A stretch of 5,727 bases of DNA, from positions 1-5,727 of the forward strand of contig JALOMU010000132.1 in NCBI GenBank assembly GCA_025455285.1. The letters run 5' to 3'. Each line of letters opens with the position of its first letter. The first letter of the stretch is position 1. The stretch comes from Flavihumibacter sp. Lineage in GTDB: Bacteria; Bacteroidota; Bacteroidia; Chitinophagales; Chitinophagaceae. Below the pieces are notes generated by a model. It searched no databases. It worked only from the letters and a program-made list of their open reading frames with translations, and was not told where the DNA came from. This document shows, piece after piece, positions 1 to 5,527 of the stretch. The position numbers and the translations under genes are program-made.

Positions 1-2771
1 CTTACAAAGAGCGCCTGACCATTGATCTTCGCTTTCTGCGTATAACCCCTGCGTTTAGCTGGAAGCGTACGGCGTTCAACAATTCTTGCCAGTTGACGCT
101 TCAATTTAGTATCAGGAGATGACTGTACCCGCTTCTGCACTTCTTCCAATAAATCATCTACTGTAAGTTTACCAAGATCAATAATATTTGAACTTGTTGC
201 TTTCTCTTCCTTTACCTCAGTTTCTTTTTCGTCGGTATCTTTTTTCTTCTTATCGCTCTTATTGCTCAGCGGCTGGCTAAGTTTGGAACCATCACGGTAA
301 AGCGCATTCGCTTTCAATCCAAGTTTCCAGCTCAGCAGATAACAATCCGCTATCTCTTCCACTTTTGCTTCGTTCGGCAGGTTGATGGTTTTGGAAATCG
401 CACCACTGATAAAGGGTTGAACCGCCGCCATCATCCGGATATGTCCATGTGCATGGATATAACGCTCACCTTTCTTACCACATTTGTTGGCACAATCAAA
501 TACTGCCAGGTGTTCCTGCTTCAGATAAGGCGCACCTTCAACAGTCATGGTACCACATACATAATCATTTGCTGCATCAATCTGCTCATCGGTAAATCCG
601 AGTGCTTCCAGCAGGTTGAAATTCCAGTCGTTGTATTGATCTGCAGTAAATCCTAAACGCTCCAGGCAGGCTTCACCGAGACTGTATTTGTTGAAAACAA
701 ATCCGATTTCAAAAGCGGCCTTCACTGCATCATCCAGCTTCTTGATTTCTTCCGCGATAAATCCTTTTTCACTCAGTGTCTGGTGATTGATAAAAGGAGC
801 TCCGGAGAAGCTGGCTGCACCTACTGCATATTTAATGATAGCATCAATTTCTTTTTCTGAATAACCAAGATTTTTCAGTGCTGCAGGAACAGACTGGTTG
901 ATGATCTTGAAATAACCACCACCACTCAGTTTCTTGAATTTCACCAGGGCAAAATCAGGCTCTACTCCAGTGGTATCACAATCCATAACCAGACCGATGG
1001 TACCGGTTGGTGCAATCACAGTTGTTTGTGCGTTGCGATAACCATGTTTCTCACCCAGTTGAACTGCTTCATCCCAGGCTTTGGTAGCAGCTTTCAGCAG
1101 GTAATCCGGGCAGTATTTCGCCTGTATTCCCTGAGGCTTGATGCTCAATCCTTCGTATGCTTCAGAAGCATCATAAGCAGCAGCGCGGTGATTGCGCATT
1201 ACCCTTAGCATATGCTCCTTGTTCTCATTGTACTTGGCAAATGGTCCAAGAATCTGGGCCAGCTCAGCCGATGTTTTATAAGCCACACCAGTCATGATTG
1301 CAGAAATCGCTCCTGCAATAGCACGGGCTTCTTCACTGTCATAAGGTATACCGCTTACCATCAACATGGTTCCAAGGTTAGCGAATCCAAGTCCGAGTGT
1401 TCGGTAATCAAAGCTCAATTGCGCCACTTCCTTGGATGGGAATTGCGCCATCAGTACAGAAACCTCCAACACTACAGTCCAAAGACGGCAGCTGTATGCG
1501 TATCCTTCTACATCGAATATATTATTGTCCTTGTTGAAGAATTTCATCAGGTTGGCGGATGCCAGGTTACAAGCTGTGTTATCGAGGAACATGTACTCGG
1601 AGCAGGGGTTGGAAGCACGGATAGGACCTCCTTCCGGACAAGTATGCCACTCATTGATCGTAGTATCATACTGTGTACCAGGATCCGCACAACGCCATGC
1701 CGCATAGGAGATTTTATTCCAAAGCTCACGGGCAGACACTTTCTTCATCACTCGACCATCGCTGCGGGCTTTGAGTTCCCAGTCCTCGTTGTTCTCCAGT
1801 TTTTCAAAAAAGCTATTGGGAATACGAACAGAGTTGTTGGAATTTTGTCCGCTTACCGTACGATAGGCTTCTCCCTCATAATCACTGGCATAACCAGCAG
1901 CAATAAGCGCACCTACTTTTTTCTCTTCTTCTACTTTCCAGTCTACAAACTGTACAATTTCAGGATGATCCAGATCCAGGCATACCATCTTGGCGGCACG
2001 GCGTGTAGTACCACCACTTTTTATAGCACCTGCAGCACGGTCACCAATTTTCAGGAAGCTCATCAGTCCGGATGAAGTACCGCCACCGCTGAGTTTCTCT
2101 CCTTCGCCACGTACGTTGGAGAAATTGGTTCCTACACCGGAACCATATTTGAAGATCCGGGCTTCCCGAACCCAGAGATCCATGATACCACCTTCATTCA
2201 CCAGGTCATCTTCCACACTTAAGATAAAGCAGGCATGGGGCTGCGGACGCTCATAAGCGGAGGTTGATTTCTTGAGCTGACCATCCAGCTGGTCTACATA
2301 ATAATGCCCCTGGGGTTTACCAGCAATGCCATAACACTCATACAAGCCGGTATTGAACCACTGTGGGCTGTTAGGAACACAGGCCTGATCGAGAATGGAA
2401 TAAACCAGTTCTTCGTAAAAAACCTGCGCATCTTTTTCAGATGCAAAATAGCCATAACGTTCACCCCAAACGCGCCAGCAATGCGCCATACGGTGAGCTA
2501 CCTGCTTGGAAGAAGTTTCGCGACCCAGGCTGCCATCCGGCTGAGGAACACCCGCTTTTCGGAAATACTTCTGCGCCAGGATATCGGTAGCAATCTGACT
2601 CCAGCCTTTCGGAACCTCCACGTTGTTCATTTCAAACACTACCTCTCCGCTAGGGTTGCGGATAATGGAAGTCCGGTAGTCGTATTCAAACTGGTCGAAT
2701 ACAGACACATCGTCGCGTGTAAAGCGACGGGGGAACTCAAGCCCCTTTACGGCTGTTTTTTTGCTGGCCAT
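1..2771 (-). CDS. nrdJ: Vitamin B12-dependent (class II) ribonucleotide reductase, 3' end outside window
   Basis: Reduces ribonucleotides to deoxyribonucleotides in the cytoplasm, using adenosylcobalamin to generate the active-site thiyl radical. I translated the minus strand from the ATG at 2771; the lines I checked codon by codon are open, and both ends share one frame, giving 923 codons to the window edge. Visible landmarks are a first redox cysteine C181 (QPHACFIL), the NPCSE motif with N388, radical cysteine C390 and E392, the partner redox cysteine C401 (NTACNLAS), the phosphate-binding PTGTIG at 588-593, and the HIRMMAAVQPF/SGAISKTINLP region near 775-800. The cysteine roles come from family knowledge (the C390-C401 spacing equals that of the Thermotoga enzyme). 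No N-terminal ATP-cone is apparent. A Lys/Glu-rich linker (837-862) precedes the start of the C-terminal TSCPD-type domain (RRGYTQKA, about 908 on), which is cut by the window. The ATG at 2771 is the only ATG, GTG or TTG in the open frame upstream to about 2939. It has no clear Shine-Dalgarno sequence. Confidence 0.96.
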   Translation of the reverse strand, partial: MASKKTAVKGLEFPRRFTRDDVSVFDQFEYDYRTSIIRNPSGEVVFEMNNVEVPKGWSQIATDILAQKYFRKAGVPQPDGSLGRETSSKQVAHRMAHCWRVWGERYGYFASEKDAQVFYEELVYSILDQACVPNSPQWFNTGLYECYGIAGKPQGHYYVDQLDGQLKKSTSAYERPQPHACFILSVEDDLVNEGGIMDLWVREARIFKYGSGVGTNFSNVRGEGEKLSGGGTSSGLMSFLKIGDRAAGAIKSGGTTRRAAKMVCLDLDHPEIVQFVDWKVEEEKKVGALIAAGYASDYEGEAYRTVSGQNSNNSVRIPNSFFEKLENNEDWELKARSDGRVMKKVSARELWNKISYAAWRCADPGTQYDTTINEWHTCPEGGPIRASNPCSEYMFLDNTACNLASANLMKFFNKDNNIFDVEGYAYSCRLWTVVLEVSVLMAQFPSKEVAQLSFDYRTLGLGFANLGTMLMVSGIPYDSEEARAIAGAISAIMTGVAYKTSAELAQILGPFAKYNENKEHMLRVMRNHRAAAYDASEAYEGLSIKPQGIQAKYCPDYLLKAATKAWDEAVQLGEKHGYRNAQTTVIAPTGTIGLVMDCDTTGVEPDFALVKFKKLSGGGYFKIINQSVPAALKNLGYSEKEIDAIIKYAVGAASFSGAPFINHQTLSEKGFIAEEIKKLDDAVKAAFEIGFVFNKYSLGEACLERLGFTADQYNDWNFNLLEALGFTDEQIDAANDYVCGTMTVEGAPYLKQEHLAVFDCANKCGKKGERYIHAHGHIRMMAAVQPFISGAISKTINLPNEAKVEEIADCYLLSWKLGLKANALYRDGSKLSQPLSNKSDKKKKDTDEKETEVKEEKATSSNIIDLGKLTVDDLLEEVQKRVQSSPDTKLKRQLARIVERRTLPAKRRGYTQKAKINGQALFV

Positions 2772-2809
2772 ACAATATTTTATTAGATTTTGTGTTATGT
2801 AATCTTTAA

Positions 2810-2825
2810 ATCTCCATGAGGAGAT
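2810..2825. repeat. Perfect 6-bp inverted repeat in the nrdJ leader
   Basis: ATCTCC (2810-2815), ATGA loop, GGAGAT (2820-2825). It lies 39 bp upstream of the nrdJ start codon, probably inside or at the edge of the 5' untranslated region. It could be a small RNA hairpin or a protein-binding palindrome. It has no U-tract on either strand, so it is not a typical terminator. Confidence 0.5.
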
Positions 2826-2873
2826 CGTGAATAACGAAAATAGCTGCCTCCAACCTAAATTCCGACCCGGAAA

Positions 2874-2891
2874 TATCCACCTATGTGGATA
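2874..2891. repeat. Perfect 7-bp inverted repeat containing paired DnaA-box-like sites
   Basis: TATCCAC (2874-2880), CTAT spacer, GTGGATA (2885-2891). The right arm lies inside an exact TTATCCACA on the minus strand. The left arm gives ATATCCACC on the plus strand (2873-2881), seven of nine matches. The dyad is therefore equivalent to two head-to-head DnaA-type sites, about 100 bp upstream of nrdJ and 135 bp upstream of the plus-strand gene. Confidence 0.65.
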
Positions 2892-2892
2892 A
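2884..2892 (-). promoter_or_regulatory. Consensus DnaA box (TTATCCACA) upstream of nrdJ
   Basis: The plus strand reads TGTGGATAA, the exact reverse complement of the high-affinity DnaA box TTATCCACA. It lies 112 bp upstream of the nrdJ start and is orientated with that gene. DnaA is known to bind upstream of the class I operon nrdAB in Escherichia coli, so a regulatory site in front of the only ribonucleotide reductase gene in view is plausible. The match is seen directly; DnaA binding and regulation are inferred. A single 9-mer can occur by chance, but its place in a perfect dyad raises the likelihood of function. Confidence 0.5.
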
Positions 2893-2926
2893 AGGATGGG
2901 GATTATTTCATTATCCTTATTCCTGC

Positions 2927-2946
2927 TGGATTTGCGTCAAAATCCA
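2927..2946. repeat. Second perfect 7-bp inverted repeat in the divergent region
   Basis: TGGATTT (2927-2933), a 6-base spacer GCGTCA, AAATCCA (2940-2946). The right arm continues into ATCCACC (2942-2948), the same heptamer as at 2875-2881 in the first dyad. The two palindromes thus share an ATCCAC core about 67 bp apart. It could be an operator or a secondary DnaA-like site (AAATCCACC, six of nine matches). No run of T follows it on either strand, so it is not an obvious terminator. Confidence 0.5.
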
Positions 2947-2965
2947 CCACTTCAGGAAAAAATTA

Positions 2966-3000
2966 TTTGGTGGTTCCCTACAAAATCCTTTGTTATCTTG
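2966..3000 (+). promoter_or_regulatory. Weak candidate Bacteroidota promoter for the DUF2490 gene
   Basis: TATCTTG (2994-3000) resembles the Bacteroidota -7 element TAnnTTTG with one T missing, and would place transcription start about 20 bases before the ATG at 3027. The nearest upstream TTTG is at 2966-2969, giving a 24-bp spacer instead of the usual 19-21. The -7 call is therefore plausible and the -33 call poor. Confidence 0.3.
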
Positions 3001-3026
3001 CCTGCTCTTTACAAAGTTAAGGTTCT

Positions 3027-3779
3027 ATGATGCGCACTTACACTCTGATTTTCCTGTTTTTGGTCTCTTCCTTACTGGTAAAGGCCCAAACTATCAATAC
3101 CACCTGGCTGGCAGCTTTTACCACCACCAAAATCAATAAAAAATTCAGTATCCATTTTGATGCGCAGTGGCGCTCGGGTGATCAGTACTCCACCATGTCT
3201 ACCCTGCTATTGCGTCCCGGACTGAATTATCACTTAACCGATCGCCTGGTACTGACTGCAGGGTATGGATATATAACAAACCGGCGTAGTTTTTTTCTAA
3301 CCGGGCCTGCAGACGAACCAGTTACCGTTACCGGCTACTTACCGGAACACCGACTCTGGCAACAGGCCCTTTATACACATCCCATCATTGGAAAAAACAC
3401 CATCACCCATAGGTTTCGTCTCGAACAACGCTTTTTAATGCAGCCGTTCATTGAGAACTACAAGCTTTCGGCTGACGGTAATACCTATGCGAACCGGTTC
3501 CGGTATTTTTTCCGGACTGTCATTCCAGTCAAACAGGAATTTCCATTTAAGAAAGGCTTGTTTGCCGGATTGCAAAATGAAGTGATGTTCAATTTTGGGG
3601 ATAAAACACCTGTGAATGGAAAAATCTTTGATCAGAACCGCTTGTTACTAAGCGCCGGGTACCGCATCCAGCCTACCATTGATGTGGAATTGGGCTACCT
3701 GAATCAACATGTAAAAGGACGGGCTGATGCCTTTGTTAATAACCATGTAATTCAGTTGGCTGTCTACACCCGTTTCTAA
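3027..3779 (+). CDS. DUF2490-like outer-membrane beta-barrel protein
   Basis: The 250-residue product starts with a clear signal peptide (about residues 1-20, cleavage after LLVKA before Q21), so it is exported across the inner membrane. The mature part is made of alternating amphipathic strands broken by turns (for example LLLRPGLNYHLTDRLVLTAG), and it ends HVIQLAVYTRF. A C-terminal aromatic residue on a final strand is typical of an outer-membrane barrel insertion signal. Length, strand pattern and the repeated YRIQPTIDVELGY style match the DUF2490 family common in Bacteroidota; its function is unknown. No catalytic motif is visible. Two ATG codons lie in tandem at 3027 and 3030; AAGG at 3019-3022 is slightly better spaced for the second, and either start keeps the signal peptide. 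The gene is divergent from nrdJ and 58 bp upstream of the prenyltransferase gene on the same strand, so co-transcription with it is possible. Confidence 0.8.
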   Translation: MMRTYTLIFLFLVSSLLVKAQTINTTWLAAFTTTKINKKFSIHFDAQWRSGDQYSTMSTLLLRPGLNYHLTDRLVLTAGYGYITNRRSFFLTGPADEPVTVTGYLPEHRLWQQALYTHPIIGKNTITHRFRLEQRFLMQPFIENYKLSADGNTYANRFRYFFRTVIPVKQEFPFKKGLFAGLQNEVMFNFGDKTPVNGKIFDQNRLLLSAGYRIQPTIDVELGYLNQHVKGRADAFVNNHVIQLAVYTRF

Positions 3780-3785
3780 GCACAA

Positions 3786-3836
3786 TTGGGCATACCAGCA
3801 TTTTTTTGCATTTTTGCCCCTAGCCATTACCTTTTG
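3786..3836 (+). promoter_or_regulatory. Candidate promoter and T-rich leader of the GGGPS-family gene
   Basis: The 58-bp gap holds GCATTTTTTTGCATTTTTGC (3798-3817), two GCATTTTT units. CATTTTTG at 3809-3816 fits the TAnnTTTG element except for its first base. TTG at 3786-3788 lies 20 bp upstream, as expected for a -33 element. Transcription would then begin near 3822, about 16 bases before the ATG. An alternative pair, TTTG 3805-3808 and TACCTTTTG 3828-3836 with a 19-bp spacer, would put the start at or inside the ATG and imply a leaderless mRNA. GGGCA (3788-3792) and TGCCC (3815-3819) could also pair, but the loop is long and no T-tract follows, so a terminator is unlikely. Confidence 0.4.
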
Positions 3837-3837
3837 A

Positions 3838-4596
3838 ATGCAAAAAGGCATCTATCAACAGATACAAAATAGCAAGCAGGCAAAACAGAAATCTTTTGCC
3901 GTACTGATCGACCCGGATAAAGTCCGGCCTGCTGAAATTCCGGCCCTGGTGCAACTTGCCCTGGATGCCCGGGTTGATTATCTGCTGGTTGGTGGCAGCC
4001 TGGTAATCTCCAATCACCTGGATGAGTGTATTCAGGCGATCAAGTCTCTTACCGATATTCCGGTTATTCTTTTTCCAGGCAGTCCGTCCCAAATTTCCCG
4101 GTATGCCGATGCGCTGCTTTACCTCTCATTAATCTCGGGCAGAAATCCCGAGTTATTAATCGGACAACATGTAATCAGCGCCCCTTTTGTAAAACAAAGT
4201 GGCCTGGAAATCATGAGTACCGGATACATGGTAATTGATGGTGGTGCGCCTACCACGGTTTCCTATATCAGTAATGCAAGCCCTATTCCATCCGATAAAA
4301 ATGAAATTGCGCTTTGTACAGCATTGGCCGGTGAAATGCTGGGAATGAAACTCATTTATATGGATGCCGGCAGCGGAGCCCGAATCCCCATCCGGGAATC
4401 CATGATTGCCGCAGTTGCAGAACAGATCACAGTTCCGCTTATTATTGGAGGTGGAATTACCGATCCTGAGAAAGCCTACCGGAATTGCCGGGCAGGTGCA
4501 GACCTGATCGTAGTGGGCAACGCGATTGAAAAAGATCCGGGACTAATCCGTGAAATGAGTGCCGCCATTCATGCCCTCAGTGCTACTGCACCCTGA
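3838..4596 (+). CDS. Geranylgeranylglyceryl phosphate synthase family protein (GGGPS/PcrB family)
   Basis: A 252-residue TIM-barrel prenyltransferase. The family joins a polyprenyl diphosphate to sn-glycerol 1-phosphate through an ether bond; this is the first committed step of archaeal membrane lipids, while Bacillus PcrB uses heptaprenyl diphosphate. Visible motifs, in order: FAVLIDPDK (20-28) with Mg-binding D25/D27, LLVGGS (49-54), LFPGSPSQIS (78-87), ISGRNPELLIGQH (99-111), YMDAGSGA (174-181), PLIIGGGI (200-207) and VVGNAIEK (225-232). The last three form the glycerol 1-phosphate and phosphate-binding loops. Length and motifs are typical, with no truncation. The ATG at 3838 fits, since an N-terminal helix of about 18 residues before the first strand is usual. 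Bacteroidota members form a distinct bacterial branch, some reported to be active; prenyl chain length cannot be read here. Archaeal members usually have Glu where this protein has D176. The 3' end overlaps the convergent M28 gene by 14 bp. Confidence 0.93.
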   Translation: MQKGIYQQIQNSKQAKQKSFAVLIDPDKVRPAEIPALVQLALDARVDYLLVGGSLVISNHLDECIQAIKSLTDIPVILFPGSPSQISRYADALLYLSLISGRNPELLIGQHVISAPFVKQSGLEIMSTGYMVIDGGAPTTVSYISNASPIPSDKNEIALCTALAGEMLGMKLIYMDAGSGARIPIRESMIAAVAEQITVPLIIGGGITDPEKAYRNCRAGADLIVVGNAIEKDPGLIREMSAAIHALSATAP

Positions 4597-5527
4597 TTCT
4601 CGTTGGTGTTTCTGAACCATCCAGCAAGCCTTCCATCATATAGATGATACCTTTTGTAAGCGCGGCCATATTGGGAATGTTCATACGCTTTAATTCATCA
4701 CAGGGACGATGATAACAGGTTTCCCGGTCATCACTTGCCATAATAGTGTGTGCAGGAATGCCCTTTTTAGCCAGGGAATAATTATCAGAACGTTCAAACA
4801 GATCACCACGTTCTCTCCGAAAGCGTATAGAGGCTCCTTCTGCACGTTTGCGTAAAATCTTGTATAAATCTGAATTGTACATGCCCGTCAGCATAACAGC
4901 TTGCCTGCCATACTGCGGATAACCCAGCATTTCAAGGTTAATACCGGCAACTATTTGCGCTGGGTTGATTTTTTCGGCAAAGTCGGCGGATCCTATTAGT
5001 CCGGCTTCTTCTGCATTAAATGCACAAAAAAGAATACTTCGTTTATGCGGACCTGTTAGTACCAGTTGTTTTGCTATTGCCAGCAATACAGATGTACCGG
5101 ATGCATTATCATTTGCCCCGTTGTAGATTTTATCGGTTTTATTGTAAAACCCAACCTGAACATGATCAAAATGTGCAGAAAGCACAATGAATTCTTCGGG
5201 TTTTTCAGAACCGGGTAGCCATCCGATGACATTACTGGTTGAAATGGAAGTATCTGTATTATCCCGGTAAAAGGTATGCAGCAGACCACTATCCAGGTAA
5301 GGTTTTAATCCCAGGCTGGAGAAATAATCAGCAATAGCCCTGGTAACTTCCTGATTTTGCGGAGAGCCCTCAACCCGACCTCTCAACCGATCCGTTGTCA
5401 GGTATTCCATCCAGCTGCGGATATCTTCCATTATGGTGATACTGTCTACAGCTAACTGTGCAGAAGCCCGTTGTGTCAGCAGCAAACAACTAAGGACAAA
5501 AGCAACCGCTATATGACCAATTCTCAT
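4583..5527 (-). CDS. Secreted M28-family zinc peptidase (aminopeptidase-like)
   Basis: A 314-residue exported metallopeptidase, probably a periplasmic or secreted di-zinc aminopeptidase. Residues 1-23 are a signal peptide ending RASA, with Q24 as the likely mature start; C14 lies in the hydrophobic core and is a poor lipobox. Core motifs: SAHFDHV with zinc ligand H119 and D121, NGANDNASGTS with bridging D140, FNAEEAGLIGS with general base E173 and ligand E174, NLEMLG with E199 where many M28 enzymes have the Asp ligand, and CYHRPCDEL with final ligand H273. All five metal positions are thus filled, one by Glu. No PA domain is present; the order is a short N-terminal region and one catalytic domain. 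I chose the ATG at 5527, which overlaps the upstream gene's stop as TGATG, over a TTG one codon earlier. It is co-directional and probably co-transcribed with the upstream paralogue. Substrate is unknown. Confidence 0.92.
   Translation of the reverse strand: MRIGHIAVAFVLSCLLLTQRASAQLAVDSITIMEDIRSWMEYLTTDRLRGRVEGSPQNQEVTRAIADYFSSLGLKPYLDSGLLHTFYRDNTDTSISTSNVIGWLPGSEKPEEFIVLSAHFDHVQVGFYNKTDKIYNGANDNASGTSVLLAIAKQLVLTGPHKRSILFCAFNAEEAGLIGSADFAEKINPAQIVAGINLEMLGYPQYGRQAVMLTGMYNSDLYKILRKRAEGASIRFRRERGDLFERSDNYSLAKKGIPAHTIMASDDRETCYHRPCDELKRMNIPNMAALTKGIIYMMEGLLDGSETPTRIRVQ

Larger units (their letters stand above)
2772..3026. promoter_or_regulatory. Divergent intergenic control region between nrdJ and the DUF2490 gene
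   Basis: These 255 bp separate two divergently transcribed genes and contain no credible coding sequence. They hold three perfect inverted repeats (2810-2825, 2874-2891, 2927-2946), an exact DnaA box at 2884-2892, and several GGAT/ATCC repeats between 2885 and 2948. Promoters for both genes must lie here. For nrdJ the best -7-like element is TATTTTCG read on the minus strand (2842-2835), five of six specified positions of TAnnTTTG, but no -33 element is convincing. I looked for a cobalamin riboswitch, expected for some B12-dependent nrdJ genes, and saw no B12-box-like sequence. No clear NrdR box was found either. Confidence 0.6.

Noticed and set aside
1212..2075. Long open frame of 287 codons on the plus strand within nrdJ
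   Set aside because: It lies wholly antisense to the strongly conserved nrdJ frame and its translation has no recognisable motif and an odd Cys/His/Ser-rich composition; it is a shadow of the real gene.
2304..2786. 160-codon plus-strand open frame over the 5' part of nrdJ
   Set aside because: Antisense to the N-terminal domain of NrdJ, with no recognisable family, start context or promoter.
2873..2892. A chromosomal replication origin, given the DnaA box
   Set aside because: Only one exact box and one partial one are present, with no box cluster, AT-rich unwinding element, or neighbouring dnaA, dnaN or similar genes.
2772..3026. Cobalamin riboswitch upstream of the B12-dependent nrdJ
   Set aside because: No B12-box-like conserved sequence or suitable multi-stem layout could be seen on the minus strand; the visible stems are only 6-7 bp and isolated.
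2885..3139. 84-codon plus-strand open frame across the intergenic region
   Set aside because: It overlaps the inverted repeats and runs out of frame into the signal-peptide region of the DUF2490 gene; composition is not protein-like.
3788..3819. Rho-independent terminator after the DUF2490 gene
   Set aside because: The GGGCA/TGCCC stem is 5 bp with a 22-base loop, and the T runs lie inside the loop instead of after the stem.
3820..4092. 90-codon minus-strand open frame opposite the start of the GGGPS gene
   Set aside because: Antisense to the conserved LIDPDK-containing region; no motif, so explained as a shadow.
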